28,897 nucleotides of DNA from assembly GCA_958427375.1 (NCBI GenBank), contig CAUABY010000003.1, positions 1 through 28,897 of the forward strand, read 5' to 3'. Made by a program: the position numbers and the translations under genes. Positions 17,129 through 25,888 of the stretch are shown piece after piece. Below the pieces are notes generated by a model, which worked only from the letters and a program-made list of their open reading frames with translations, was not told where the DNA came from and searched no databases. Each line of letters starts with the position of its first letter. Within the stretch, counting starts at the first letter, position 1. The stretch is from an uncultured Eubacteriales bacterium. Its GTDB lineage: Bacteria > Bacillota > Clostridia > Oscillospirales > Oscillospiraceae.

Positions 17129-20100
17129 ATGGCTAAGCGTACTGATTTGAAGAAGATTATGATTATCGGCTCCGGCCCCATCGTCATCGGTCAGGCGGCC
17201 GAGTTTGACTATGCCGGCACACAGGCCTGCCTCTCTCTCAAGGAGGAAGGCTATGAGGTCGTGCTCGTCAACTCAAACCCCGCCACAATTATGACCGACA
17301 CCACCATTGCGGACAAGGTCTATATGGAGCCGCTGACGCTTGAATATGTGGCAAAGATACTCCGCTATGAGCGCCCTGACGCCATTATCCCCGGCATCGG
17401 CGGACAGACGGGGCTCAACCTCGCCATGCAGCTGGAGAAAAAGGGCATATTGCGCGAGTGCCGCGTTGAGCTTCTGGGCACCTCCAGCAGCTCCATTGAG
17501 CGCGCCGAGGACAGAGAGCTTTTCAAAGAGCTCTGCCAGGAGATAGGAGAGCCTGTTATCCCCTCCGAGATAACCTATGACCTTGAGCACGCCAAGAAAG
17601 CCGCCAATGACATCGGCTACCCTGTGGTTCTGCGCCCGGCATTCACGCTCGGCGGCACGGGCGGCGGCTTTGCCTACAACGAGGAGGAGCTTATCGAGGT
17701 TGCGACCAACGCTTTCCGTATGTCCCCCGTGCATCAGGTGCTGGTTGAAAAGAGTGTCAGGGGCTACAAGGAAATTGAGTTTGAAGTCATGCGCGACGGT
17801 GAGGATCACGCAATCACCATCTGCGGCATGGAAAATGTTGACCCTGTCGGCGTACACACCGGGGACTCTATCGTCGTCGCGCCCATTATGACGCTCAGCG
17901 ACCATGATTTGAAGATGCTCAACGACAGTGCCATCAAGATAATCCGCGCGCTGAAGATTGAGGGCGGCTGCAACGTGCAGTTTGCGCTCAACCCCAACAG
18001 CTCCGAGTACTTCCTCATCGAGGTCAACCCCCGCGTGTCGCGCTCGTCCGCGCTCGCATCCAAGGCATCTGGCTACCCGATAGCCCGCGTCACGGCGAAA
18101 ATAGCTGTCGGCATGACGCTGGAAGAGATAAAGATAGCCAATACCAACGCCGCCTTTGAGCCGCGGCTTGACTATATTGTGGCCAAGCTCCCGCGCTTCC
18201 CCTTTGATAAGTTCGCCACCGCCAAAAACTCCCTCGGCACGCAGATGAAAGCCACCGGTGAGGTCATGGGCATCGGCAGCAATCTTGAAGAGTGCCTTTT
18301 GAAGGCCGTGCGCTCGCTGGAAATCGGCGTGTGCCACTTCCATATGCCGAAGTTTGACGACAAGAGCGTTGAAGAGCTCATGGACTATGTTTCGGAGTTC
18401 CGCGATGACAATATTTACGCTATCGCCCAGCTCCTGCGCCTCGGCGTGTCGGTGGATGAGCTGCACCGCGTCACCATGATAACACCCTACTTCCTTGAGA
18501 CCATAAAAAAGATAACCGACTATGAAGCCGTGCTCGCGGCCGATGTCGGTGATCTTGCCGCGCTCAAAGAGGCCAAGCGCATGGGCTTTTCCGACAAGTA
18601 CATTGCAAAGCTCTGGAATATGGACGAGATGTCCGTGTGGAAGCTGCGCCTTGATAACAAGATTACCCCCGTCTACCGCATGGTCGACACCTGTCATACC
18701 GGCGCGTACATCCCCTATTTCTACTCCAGCTACACCGGCGAGAACGCCTCCGCTGTCACCGACAAGGCAAAGAAGATAGTTCTCGGCGCGGGCCCTATCC
18801 GCATCGGTCAGGGCGTTGAGTTTGACTACTCCACTGTCCACGCCGTCAGCACCATCAAGCAGGCCGGGTTTGAGGCCATCATCATCAACAATAACCCGGA
18901 AACCGTCTCCACAGACTATACAACCGCCGACAAGCTCTATTTCGAGCCGCTCACGCCGGAGGATGTTATAAACGTGCTCAACTTTGAGGGCTGCACTGAC
19001 GTTATTGCCTCCCTCGGCGGCCAGACCGCCATCAACCTTGCCGAACCCCTGCTTGAGCGCGGCGCAAACATAATCGGCACCGACTGTGAAGCCATCGACA
19101 GGGCCGAAAACCGCGACGCTTTTGAAAAGCTGCTGCTTGAGCTCGGCATCCCGCAGCCCAAGGGCTGTGCCGTGCTGAATATTGAGGACGGCGTGAAGGC
19201 CGCAAGCGAAATCGGCTTCCCCGTGCTCGTGCGTCCAAGCTTTGTCCTCGGCGGCCGCGCGATGGAGATAGTCGCTGATGAGGAGATGCTGAGACAGTAC
19301 CTCGCGCGCGCTTTCGCCGTCGACCCGGAGAAGCCCGTGCTGGTCGATAAATATATCTCCGGCAAGGAGGTCGAGGTCGACGCGATCTGCGACGGGCAGG
19401 ATGTGTTCGTCCCCGGCATCATGGAGCTTGTCGAGCGCACCGGCGTTCACTCCGGCGACTCGATAAGCGTCTACCCGCCCTTCAGCATCTCCGACAAGGT
19501 CAAGGGCACCATCCTCAGCTATGCAAAGAAGCTCGGCCTTGGCATCGGCATTGTCGGCCTTTACAATATCCAGTTCATTGTCGATAAGCAGGACAATGTG
19601 TATATAATCGAGGTCAACCCCCGTTCCTCGCGCACGGTGCCCTTCCTCAGCAAGGCCACCGGCTACTCACTCGCGGATATTGCCACCAACGCCATTCTCG
19701 GCATCAGCCTCAAGGAGCAGGGCATCTTCAAGCTCTATCCCGACGAGAAGAAGCGCTGGTATGTCAAGGTGCCTGTGTTCTCCTTCAACAAGATTCGCGG
19801 GCTTGACGCCTATCTCTCCCCAGAGATGAAGTCCACCGGCGAGGCTATCGGCTATGACCGCAAGCTCCACCGCGCGGTGTGCAAGGCTATGCAGGCCGCC
19901 GGCATGCAGCTTCAAAATTACGGCACGGTGCTTGCCACCATTGCCGATGAGGATAAGGAGGAGGCGCTGCCCCTCATCCGCCGCTTCTATGACATGGGCT
20001 TTAATATCGAAGCCACCGCGGGCACCGCGCGCTTCCTCAAGGAGCACGGCATCCGCACCCGCGTTCGCGGCAAAATCAGCGAGGGCAGTGATGAGATACT

Positions 20101-20305
20101 TGAGTCCATCCGCGCGGGCTATGTCGCATACGTCATCAATACCCGCTCCATCCTCCACGTCTCCCACACGCATGACGGCATTGCCATCCGCTCCTGCGCT
20201 GTTGAAAACGGCGTGACCGTGTTCACCTCGCTTGACACCGTGCGCATCGTGCTTGACGTTTTGGATGAGATAACCAACCGCATCTCCACTATCGACGCGG
20301 AGTGA
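17129..20305 (+). CDS. carB: Carbamoyl-phosphate synthase large subunit
   Basis: Makes carbamoyl phosphate from ammonia supplied by CarA, bicarbonate and two ATP. The 1058-residue product has the usual four parts: a first ATP-grasp half beginning KIMIIGSGPIVIGQAAEFDY, an oligomerisation region (about 400-550), a second homologous half beginning KIVLGAGPIRIGQGVEFDY, and a C-terminal MGS-like allosteric domain (about 935-1058), which binds UMP or ornithine in relatives. The start at 17129 is set by GGAGG (17119-17123). It lies directly between pyrC and pyrK, where carA is usually the neighbour. No carA is present in the window, so the small subunit must be encoded elsewhere. Confidence 0.97.
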   Translation: MAKRTDLKKIMIIGSGPIVIGQAAEFDYAGTQACLSLKEEGYEVVLVNSNPATIMTDTTIADKVYMEPLTLEYVAKILRYERPDAIIPGIGGQTGLNLAMQLEKKGILRECRVELLGTSSSSIERAEDRELFKELCQEIGEPVIPSEITYDLEHAKKAANDIGYPVVLRPAFTLGGTGGGFAYNEEELIEVATNAFRMSPVHQVLVEKSVRGYKEIEFEVMRDGEDHAITICGMENVDPVGVHTGDSIVVAPIMTLSDHDLKMLNDSAIKIIRALKIEGGCNVQFALNPNSSEYFLIEVNPRVSRSSALASKASGYPIARVTAKIAVGMTLEEIKIANTNAAFEPRLDYIVAKLPRFPFDKFATAKNSLGTQMKATGEVMGIGSNLEECLLKAVRSLEIGVCHFHMPKFDDKSVEELMDYVSEFRDDNIYAIAQLLRLGVSVDELHRVTMITPYFLETIKKITDYEAVLAADVGDLAALKEAKRMGFSDKYIAKLWNMDEMSVWKLRLDNKITPVYRMVDTCHTGAYIPYFYSSYTGENASAVTDKAKKIVLGAGPIRIGQGVEFDYSTVHAVSTIKQAGFEAIIINNNPETVSTDYTTADKLYFEPLTPEDVINVLNFEGCTDVIASLGGQTAINLAEPLLERGANIIGTDCEAIDRAENRDAFEKLLLELGIPQPKGCAVLNIEDGVKAASEIGFPVLVRPSFVLGGRAMEIVADEEMLRQYLARAFAVDPEKPVLVDKYISGKEVEVDAICDGQDVFVPGIMELVERTGVHSGDSISVYPPFSISDKVKGTILSYAKKLGLGIGIVGLYNIQFIVDKQDNVYIIEVNPRSSRTVPFLSKATGYSLADIATNAILGISLKEQGIFKLYPDEKKRWYVKVPVFSFNKIRGLDAYLSPEMKSTGEAIGYDRKLHRAVCKAMQAAGMQLQNYGTVLATIADEDKEEALPLIRRFYDMGFNIEATAGTARFLKEHGIRTRVRGKISEGSDEILESIRAGYVAYVINTRSILHVSHTHDGIAIRSCAVENGVTVFTSLDTVRIVLDVLDEITNRISTIDAE

Positions 20306-21051
20306 TGTGTGCCATGAGACAAGCGGTATTTGGGATAGTTGAAAACATCCCCCTCGCGCTAAACACCAACAGGCTCACCCTGTGCGGGGACACCGGGGCA
20401 ATCGTAAACCCCGGCCAGTTCGTGAATATAAAGCTTGAGGGACTTTTCCTCCGCCGCCCAATCTCCGTCTGCGATTGGGACGGGGAGTGCTTCTCTATAA
20501 TTTATGCCATCGTCGGCAAGGGCACGGAGAAGCTTGCCCGCATGAAGCCCGGTGACACGCTTGACGTGCTCACCGGCCTCGGCAATGGCTTTAATATGGA
20601 CTTGAGCGGGACAAGCCCGCTGCTCATCGGCGGCGGCGCGGGCGTATCGCCCATGTACGGCCTTGCAAAGCGCCTGCGCGCACAGGGCAGGCACGTATCC
20701 GCTATCCTCGGCTTCAATACGGCGGACGAGGTTTTTTATGAGGACGAGTTCAGGGCGCTCGGCTGTGCCGTCACAGTCACCACGGCGGACGGCAGCTATG
20801 GTACGCGCGGCTTTGTCACCGCCGCCATGGACGGTATGGACTACAGCCACTTTTACGCCTGTGGTCCGGAGGCCATGCTCAAGGCTGTGTCCCTGGCCGC
20901 GCCCACGTCCGGCCAATTAAGCTTTGACGCGCGCATGGGCTGCGGCTTCGGCGCGTGTATGGGCTGCTCATGCAAGACCCTCACCGGTACAAAGCGCATC
21001 TGCAAGGACGGCCCCGTCATGCTCAAGGAGGAAATTCTATGGACAGACTGA
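20305..21051 (+). CDS. pyrK: Dihydroorotate dehydrogenase electron transfer subunit
   Basis: Passes electrons from the PyrD FMN through a [2Fe-2S] cluster and FAD to NAD. The protein is about 248 residues. It has the flavin-binding RRPISV segment, a Rossmann-like NAD site (LLIGGGAGVSPMYGLAKRL) and, at the C-terminus, the cluster motif C-x4-C-x2-C-x-C-x9-C (CGFGACMGCSC then KRIC). The ATG at 20305 overlaps the carB stop (TGATG); an ATG at 20314, preceded by GGAG, is an equally possible start. The presence of PyrK shows that PyrD is the class 1B, NAD-linked type expected in anaerobic Firmicutes. Confidence 0.94.
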   Translation: MCAMRQAVFGIVENIPLALNTNRLTLCGDTGAIVNPGQFVNIKLEGLFLRRPISVCDWDGECFSIIYAIVGKGTEKLARMKPGDTLDVLTGLGNGFNMDLSGTSPLLIGGGAGVSPMYGLAKRLRAQGRHVSAILGFNTADEVFYEDEFRALGCAVTVTTADGSYGTRGFVTAAMDGMDYSHFYACGPEAMLKAVSLAAPTSGQLSFDARMGCGFGACMGCSCKTLTGTKRICKDGPVMLKEEILWTD

Positions 21052-21956
21052 GCGTAAACTTGTGCGGCATTGGGCTTGCAAACCCCGTCATCCCCGCCAG
21101 CGGCACCTTCGGCTATGGCTATGAGTTTGCGGAAATTTACGATATAAACGAGCTTGGCACTTTTTCTTTCAAAGGCACAACGCGCGAGCCGCGCTTTGGA
21201 AACCCCACCCCGCGCATCGCCGAGTGTACCTCCGGCCTGTTAAACGCCGTGGGGCTGCAAAATCCCGGCGTTGACAAGGTGATAACGGAAGAACTGCCAA
21301 AGCTTAAAAAGTGCTTCAATAAGCCGGTTATTGCCAATGTAAGCGGCTTTTCCATAGATGAATATGCGGAAGTCTGTGCAAGGCTCGATAAGGAGGAGCA
21401 GGTCGGCTGGCTGGAGGTCAACGTCAGCTGTCCGAACGTACACGGCGGCGGCATGAGCTTTGGCACCTGCCCGGAGGCCGCGGCTGAGGTCACGGCGGCG
21501 GTGAAAAAGGTCACCACCAAGCCTGTAATTATAAAGCTCTCCCCCAATGTGACGGACATTGCCGCCATCGCCTGTGCCTGCGAGCAGGCCGGGGCGGACG
21601 CTGTCAGCTTAATCAATACACTCCTTGGTATGCGCATCGACCTCAATACAAAAAAGCCGGTGCTCGCCAATGTAACCGGCGGCTTTTCCGGCCCCGCGGT
21701 GTTCCCGGTCGCTCTGCGCATGGTGTATCAGGTTGCGCGGGCGGTCAAAATCCCGGTCATCGGCGTGGGCGGCATCAGCACGGCGGAGGATGTTATAGAA
21801 ATGCTGCTCGCGGGCGCGACAGCGGTTGAGGTAGGCGCGGCCAATCTCATAGACCCCCGCGCATGCCTCAATATAATCCGTGATCTGCCCCGCGTCATGG
21901 ATAAATACCATATAAATACATTAAAAGAGATAGTAGGAGGAGCTAATAATGGGTAA
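21039..21956 (+). CDS. pyrD: Dihydroorotate dehydrogenase, class 1B catalytic subunit
   Basis: Oxidises dihydroorotate to orotate with FMN, working with PyrK. The 305-residue barrel starts [17 protein letters not shown] and shows [33 protein letters not shown] with the class 1 catalytic Cys, and the phosphate-binding GVGGI and VGAANL segments for FMN. The start at 21039 follows AAGGAGG (21025-21031) by seven bases and lies inside the last codons of pyrK (13-base overlap). The upstream in-frame extension starting at 20955 lies wholly inside pyrK and is rejected. Its end overlaps pyrF by eight bases. Confidence 0.96.
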   Translation: MDRLSVNLCGIGLANPVIPASGTFGYGYEFAEIYDINELGTFSFKGTTREPRFGNPTPRIAECTSGLLNAVGLQNPGVDKVITEELPKLKKCFNKPVIANVSGFSIDEYAEVCARLDKEEQVGWLEVNVSCPNVHGGGMSFGTCPEAAAEVTAAVKKVTTKPVIIKLSPNVTDIAAIACACEQAGADAVSLINTLLGMRIDLNTKKPVLANVTGGFSGPAVFPVALRMVYQVARAVKIPVIGVGGISTAEDVIEMLLAGATAVEVGAANLIDPRACLNIIRDLPRVMDKYHINTLKEIVGGANNG

Positions 21957-22647
21957 GGACGTCATAGTCGCCTGCGATTTTTCAAGTGCTGAGCAGGTGT
22001 TCGCTTTCCTTGATAAGTTCACCGGCAGAAAGCCCTTTGTCAAAATCGGCATGGAGCTGTATTACGCCGAGGGGCCTGAGATAGTGCGCCAGATTAAGGC
22101 GCGCGGCCACAAGATTTTTCTCGATCTCAAGCTGCATGACATCCCCAACACCGTAAAAAAGGCAATGGCTGTTCTCAGCTGCCTTGATGTGGATATCTGC
22201 AATCTCCACGCCGCCGGGACAACCGCCATGATGACGGCGGCTCTCGAAGGCCTCACCCGCCCGGACGGGACACGCCCCCTGCTCATCGCCGTCACCCAGC
22301 TTACCTCCACCGACCAGGAGAGCATGGAGCGCGATTTGATGATACACGCGCCCATTGACGAGGTCGTCATGCACTATGCAAAGACTGCCCGCGCCGCCGG
22401 ACTTGACGGCGTTGTCTGCTCCCCGCTTGAGGCCGGAAAGGTACACGACAGGTGCGGCGCGGACTTTCTCACCGTGACCCCCGGCGTCCGCTTTGCTGAC
22501 GGCGAGGTGGGCGACCAGAAGCGCGTTATGACCCCGGCTGACGCCAAGGCCATCGGCTCTGACTATATCGTCGTCGGCCGTCCCATCACGGCGGCGGCTG
22601 ACCCTGTCGCGGCATATGAGCGCTGTGTTAGAGAGTTCTGCGACTGA
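21949..22647 (+). CDS. pyrF: Orotidine 5'-phosphate decarboxylase
   Basis: Decarboxylates OMP to UMP, the last step of the pathway. The 232-residue length fits the shorter bacterial form. [11 protein letters not shown] near the N-terminus, the catalytic [11 protein letters not shown] (about 59-69, with the Asp/Lys tetrad residues) and the phosphate-binding end TPGVRF...VVGRPIT are all intact. The ribosome site is GGAGG (21936-21940), eight bases before the ATG. Overlap with pyrD suggests coupled translation. Confidence 0.96.
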   Translation: MGKDVIVACDFSSAEQVFAFLDKFTGRKPFVKIGMELYYAEGPEIVRQIKARGHKIFLDLKLHDIPNTVKKAMAVLSCLDVDICNLHAAGTTAMMTAALEGLTRPDGTRPLLIAVTQLTSTDQESMERDLMIHAPIDEVVMHYAKTARAAGLDGVVCSPLEAGKVHDRCGADFLTVTPGVRFADGEVGDQKRVMTPADAKAIGSDYIVVGRPITAAADPVAAYERCVREFCD

Positions 22648-22659
22648 TAGGAGATAAAA

Positions 22660-23316
22660 ATGGAAAGCTATAAGAGAGAATTTATTGACTTCTTAAAGAG
22701 CGCAAATGTGCTCAAGTTCGGCGACTTCACCGCGAAAAGCGGCAGAAAGATACCGTATTTCATCAACGCCGGTGAGATTAAGACCGGCGCTCAGATAGCA
22801 AGGCTCGGCGAGTTTTACGCCAAGGCCTACAGAGAAAAGCTCGGCGGCAAGCGTGCGGTGCTCTATGGCCCCGCCTATAAGGGTATCTCTATCGCCGTCT
22901 CCGCCTCCGTCGCGCTTGCGCGCGAAGGACTTGACCTGCCTTTCTTCTTTAACCGCAAAGAGGCCAAGGACCACGGCGAGGGCGGTGTGTTTGTCGGCTA
23001 TGTGCCGCAGGCGGGTGAGCAGGTTGTAATCACTGAGGATGTTATCACCGCAGGCACCGCCATACGTGAGAGCATGGCCATTTTGAGCGGGCTTGAGGGT
23101 GTCAAGGTTGCCGCGGCTTTCGTCATGGTCGACCGCAAGGAAAAGGGGCAGACCGACAAGAGCGCGATGCAGGAGGTCGAGGAGGAGTTTGGCTTCCCTG
23201 TCTACTCCGTGGTCGATGTGTATGACATCATCGAGTACCTTGAAGAGGACGAGGCCAACGCCGAGAACGTTGTGCGCATTAAAAACTATCTTGCTGTGAA
23301 TGGGGCCAAGAAATGA
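22660..23316 (+). CDS. pyrE: Orotate phosphoribosyltransferase
   Basis: Joins orotate and PRPP to give OMP. The 218-residue protein shows the N-terminal [17 protein letters not shown] segment, the mobile [11 protein letters not shown] loop with catalytic Lys, and the PRPP-binding [14 protein letters not shown] (about 121-134). The start follows AGGAG at the usual distance and lies 12 bases after pyrF. Its stop overlaps the pyrB start (ATGA). The length is typical of the PyrE type with an N-terminal extension. Confidence 0.96.
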   Translation: MESYKREFIDFLKSANVLKFGDFTAKSGRKIPYFINAGEIKTGAQIARLGEFYAKAYREKLGGKRAVLYGPAYKGISIAVSASVALAREGLDLPFFFNRKEAKDHGEGGVFVGYVPQAGEQVVITEDVITAGTAIRESMAILSGLEGVKVAAAFVMVDRKEKGQTDKSAMQEVEEEFGFPVYSVVDVYDIIEYLEEDEANAENVVRIKNYLAVNGAKK

Positions 23317-24398
23317 GAAGCTTAATAGATATTCTTGACCTTTCTGTTGAAGAGATTGATGAGCTTATAGCCACCGCGAAGGACATTATCGCAAGGCCGG
23401 AGGAGTATCGGGAGAAGTGCCGCTATAAAAAGCTTGCCACACTCTTTTTCGAGCCCTCCACCAGAACCCGCCTGAGCTTTGAAGCGGCAATGCACGAGCT
23501 TGGCGGCAGTGTTATCGGCTTTTCTGAGGCGAGCTCATCTTCCGCCTCCAAGGGCGAGAGCGTTGCCGACACCGCGAAGATTATAAGCTGCTATGCCGAT
23601 ATAATCGCCATGCGCCACCCCAGGGAGGGCGCGCCGCTCGTCGCGTCGATGAACGCCTCCATCCCCGTCATCAATGCCGGGGACGGCGGGCACTTCCACC
23701 CCACGCAGACGCTTGCCGACCTGTTGACCATCTCCCGCGAAAAGGGCAGGCTCAACAACCTCACCATCGGCCTCTGCGGCGACTTGAAATACGGCCGCAC
23801 GGTTCACTCTCTAATCGCGGCCATGAGCCGTTATGAGGGCATCCGCTTTGTGCTCATCTCCCCGGAAGAGCTGAAGCTGCCGAACTATGTCCGCTATAAC
23901 GACCTCGACCCCAAGCATATCCCCTATGAGGAGACCGCGAGCCTTGATGATGCCATGCCCAAGCTCGACGTTCTCTATATGACGCGCATCCAGCGCGAGC
24001 GCTTTGACAGCTGGGAGACCTATGAGCGCCTGAAGGACAGCTATATCCTCACGCCCGAAAAGCTTGAGAGCTCAAAGCCCGACATGTGCATTCTCCACCC
24101 CCTGCCGCGCGTCAATGAGATAAGCGTCAAGGTCGATGATGACCCGCGCGCGGCCTATTTCCGTCAGGCGCTCAACGGCAAGTATATGCGCATGGCACTC
24201 ATACTCAAGCTCCTTGAAGAGGCCAAAAACCCCGTGCGAGAGCAGAGAACCGAGGGCTTGACCCTCAGCGAGAGCTTCCGCTGCACCAATCCCCGCTGCA
24301 TCACCAGCACCGAGCAGGAGCTTGCCCCGCTTGCAAAGCTCGTCGATGCGCAGCATAATATCCACCGCTGCATCTACTGCGAGCAGAAGGTGCGTTAA
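23313..24398 (+). CDS. pyrB: Aspartate carbamoyltransferase with fused PyrI-type zinc module
   Basis: Forms carbamoyl-aspartate from carbamoyl phosphate and aspartate. Residues 1 to about 305 are the catalytic chain: [12 protein letters not shown] (about 44-55), the mobile loop ending [27 protein letters not shown], and HPLPRVNEI (His262). The 361-residue protein continues past the usual end with Cys324-x4-Cys329-x23-Cys353-x2-Cys356. These are the same spacings as the zinc site of E. coli PyrI, the domain that contacts the catalytic chain. The nucleotide-binding part of PyrI is absent here, so ordinary CTP/ATP control is doubtful. It is the last gene of the pyr operon. Confidence 0.93.
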   Translation: MRSLIDILDLSVEEIDELIATAKDIIARPEEYREKCRYKKLATLFFEPSTRTRLSFEAAMHELGGSVIGFSEASSSSASKGESVADTAKIISCYADIIAMRHPREGAPLVASMNASIPVINAGDGGHFHPTQTLADLLTISREKGRLNNLTIGLCGDLKYGRTVHSLIAAMSRYEGIRFVLISPEELKLPNYVRYNDLDPKHIPYEETASLDDAMPKLDVLYMTRIQRERFDSWETYERLKDSYILTPEKLESSKPDMCILHPLPRVNEISVKVDDDPRAAYFRQALNGKYMRMALILKLLEEAKNPVREQRTEGLTLSESFRCTNPRCITSTEQELAPLAKLVDAQHNIHRCIYCEQKVR

Positions 24399-24405
24399 GC
24401 ATTAT

Positions 24406-24446
24406 AAAAACCTGTGTCACTTGCAGCGAAGTGGCGCAGGTTTTTT
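24406..24446 (+). terminator. Terminator of the pyrimidine operon
   Basis: CCTGTGTCACTT (24411-24422) pairs with AAGTGGCGCAGG (24429-24440) through all 12 positions (two G-U). It is flanked by five As on the 5' side and six Ts on the 3' side, with a six-base loop. The A-tract before it lets it also work for transcripts coming from the element on the other strand. Confidence 0.93.
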
Positions 24447-24563
24447 ATGCTTTTCCCAAGCTGACAGTTGACAATTGAAAAAAGTGAGCTATTATATGAT
24501 AGCTACCCATAAAACAGTATCAAGTAACAAACTGAAATAGGGTAACTGCCATACAGGGTGCAG

Positions 24564-24606
24564 AAAAAGACAAGTAAGAAACAAACCGTTTCTTGCCTGT
24601 CTTTTT
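24564..24606. terminator. Bidirectional hairpin terminator at the element edge
   Basis: AAAAAGACAAGTAAGAAAC (24564-24582) and GTTTCTTGCCTGTCTTTTT (24588-24606) pair over 19 positions with one mismatch and one G-U around a five-base loop. The A-run on one side and T-run on the other make it a terminator on both strands. It would block transcripts leaving the element towards pyrB and those entering from the pyr side. Confidence 0.8.
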
Positions 24607-24787
24607 CATTTTGTTACGCAATAGAACGCCGTTTTTGAAGGCAGACATATAAAACCCTTGCCCCGTCATATCAATGCTCACAAAGCCGCATAAATCAATA
24701 ACAAAATACCCCCTACTGCGTAACAATTCCCATAATAAATTGAGGGCGAAAGCAGTTTACTGATTTCGTCCTCTTGACTACCCACAA

Positions 24788-24857
24788 GCAAAGGCGGGAA
24801 AAGCTGTCAAGGGCGCATAGCGCGAAGTTTACCCTTGACAGCTTTTCCTGTCTTTGC
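24788..24857. repeat. Long inverted repeat downstream of the orf8-like gene
   Basis: Two 26-base arms (24788-24813 and 24832-24857) match except for three adjacent positions; the inner part, GGAAAAGCTGTCAAGGG, is perfect. The 18-base loop is GC-rich. It begins seven bases beyond the stop codon of the orf8-like gene. No T-run follows on the minus strand, so a simple terminator role is not evident. An RNA-stability, regulatory or replication/recombination role is possible. I associate similar repeats with Tn916-family elements from memory, not from a search. Confidence 0.75.
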
Positions 24858-24863
24858 TACTTC

Positions 24864-25067
24864 CTATCGGTCGAAGCGGAATTTCAATATGGCTTCAACC
24901 AGTTTTGCTTTTAACCTGTCCTGTGTATCATCATTGATATGCCCCTTATACATAGACAGATATTTGATATATGTGGTGTAGTGCTGCAATACTTCGTCTA
25001 CCGCTTCCGGCTCTCCGGCAACGGCTTTTTGGATTACCTCAAACGGTATCAGTTTTTTGCTCCTCAT
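24864..25067 (-). CDS. Tn916 ORF8-like helix-turn-helix protein
   Basis: A 67-residue protein starting MRSKKLIPFEVIQKAVAGEPEAVDEVL and ending KLVEAILKFRFDR. It matches the short helix-turn-helix family carried by Tn916-like conjugative elements next to the ORF7 sigma factor. The N-terminal helices resemble a shortened sigma region 2, without the DNA-binding region 4. The ATG lies inside the end of the ORF7-like gene (29-base overlap), so the two are probably translated together. In Tn916 this pair activates transfer and excision genes. Here no such genes follow on the same strand, so it may be a remnant. Its direct function is not established in this sequence. Confidence 0.8.
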   Translation of the reverse strand: MRSKKLIPFEVIQKAVAGEPEAVDEVLQHYTTYIKYLSMYKGHINDDTQDRLKAKLVEAILKFRFDR

Positions 25068-25497
25068 GTTCCAATCTCTCCCATTCTTTCCGCAACTGTT
25101 TCAGTGCAACATTTCTTCGACTATTTATTGTACTTCTGCAACGCCTGTACAGTCTGCCGATTGCTTCATCACGATAGCCGATGAAGTAATAAAGCAGTAA
25201 GACTTCTCGCCTTAATTGCGGCAATCTTGATAATGCCATTGCTAACCGTTCATCATCAACGACAACCTCCTTTCCCAATACAAGAAATACAGTCGGCTTG
25301 TCCCGTTTTTCAAAGTAACTGTCCATAGCAGACGGTTCAAAATATCGTTCTGACATCAGATAGTCGAGGGATATTTCCCGTTCCGCTTTCCGCTTCAAAT
25401 CCCGCCATGCGTTAATGGCTTCATGGCGCAGGACAACCTTGCAGAACACATTGAACGCATATTCGATATGCTCCATGAACTGTTCAGAATATCTCAT
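25039..25497 (-). CDS. Tn916 ORF7-like sigma factor
   Basis: A 152-residue sigma-70-like regulator. The C-terminal part, DERLAMALSRLPQLRREVLLLYYFIGYRDEAIGRLY then RRCRSTINSRRNVALKQL, is a clear region 4 helix-turn-helix. The N-terminal part (FNVFCKVVLRHEAINAWRDLKRKAEREISLDYL) is the divergent start seen in the conjugative transposon group. The start follows AAAGGGGG on the minus strand. In Tn916 this gene and orf8 lie downstream of tet(M) and control int, xis and transfer. Here the position upstream is taken by the AraC-GNAT and MATE genes. No integrase or excisionase lies downstream. Confidence 0.82.
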   Translation of the reverse strand: MRYSEQFMEHIEYAFNVFCKVVLRHEAINAWRDLKRKAEREISLDYLMSERYFEPSAMDSYFEKRDKPTVFLVLGKEVVVDDERLAMALSRLPQLRREVLLLYYFIGYRDEAIGRLYRRCRSTINSRRNVALKQLRKEWERLEHEEQKTDTV

Positions 25498-25599
25498 TTT
25501 CTCTCACCCCCTTTCTTCCCAGTAGGGGGCTATTACAACAAAAATCCATGCAGGATATATCCGCATAGATTTTTGGGTAATACGAGTTATTAAGACATA

Positions 25600-25710
25600 C
25601 TAAATGATATGTGTGTTCATATTCATAGGCAGAATATCCCGTTCCACAAGACAGGATTTTTTTGATAGTTCACCATAGCCAAAACCACCCATGAAATAAA
25701 AAACAGACAT
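25600..25710 (-). CDS. Possible small protein (36 residues)
   Basis: An open frame starting MSVFYFMGGFGYGEL, with GAGG about eight bases ahead of its ATG, ends after 36 residues (NMNTHII). I do not recognise it. It lies between the MATE terminator-like hairpin and the ORF7-like gene, on the same strand. It has no signal peptide or known motif. It may be a leader-type peptide or a chance frame in AT-rich DNA. Confidence 0.3.
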   Translation of the reverse strand: MSVFYFMGGFGYGELSKKSCLVERDILPMNMNTHII

Positions 25711-25763
25711 AGCAGTACCTCACAATACCGCCATATCTATGAAAACTTTCCTGCCACATAAGA

Positions 25764-25800
25764 ACGGCGGCTTTGATTGTTATTTCAAAACCGCCGTTCA
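25764..25800 (-). terminator. Hairpin downstream of the MATE gene
   Basis: GAACGGCGG (about 25764-25772) and CCGCCGTTC (about 25792-25800) pair perfectly, with a further TTTGA/TCAAA pairing inside. On the minus strand it lies about 90 bases past the MATE stop. The tail after it is not a strong T-run, so it may be a processing or RNA-stabilising hairpin rather than an efficient terminator. Confidence 0.5.
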
Positions 25801-25888
25801 GCCGCTTTTATTCTGTTTTGGCGCATGATGATTTTGCCGCCACACAACGGTTTTTTTATTAACCGCCAGACGGCATGAACATCTTCTT

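Larger units (their letters stand above)
24447..24863. other. Junction between pyr operon and mobile region, no supported gene
   Basis: The base composition falls here from GC-rich to AT-rich. The stretch holds a promoter-like pair facing right (TTGACA 24468-24473 and TATTAT 24490-24495, 16 apart) with no gene behind it, a strong two-way hairpin (24564-24606) and a long inverted repeat (24788-24857). Short open frames cross the hairpins and have no support. The exact element end is not visible: no clear flanking duplication or att core could be read. Confidence 0.6.
25498..25888 (-). other. Gap between MATE gene and orf7-like gene
   Basis: About 390 bases without a large gene. From the minus-strand view it holds a strong hairpin directly after the MATE gene, a 36-codon small open frame (listed separately) and a possible imperfect hairpin (arms near 25542-25549 and 25562-25569) ahead of the ORF7-like start. 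In Tn916 a repressor gene, orf9, lies in the equivalent region on the other strand; I see no such gene here. Confidence 0.5.

Noticed and set aside
16144..17187. Long minus-strand frame opposite pyrC
   Set aside because: It is explained by third-position GC bias of pyrC; the translated product is low in known motifs.
17273..19450. 725-codon open frame on the minus strand of carB
   Set aside because: It is a mirror frame of a GC-rich gene with a clear CarB product on the plus strand; its protein has no recognisable domain and no ribosome site.
24520..24726. 68-codon minus-strand frame
   Set aside because: It has no clear ribosome site, its second half crosses a strong two-way terminator, and no family is recognised.
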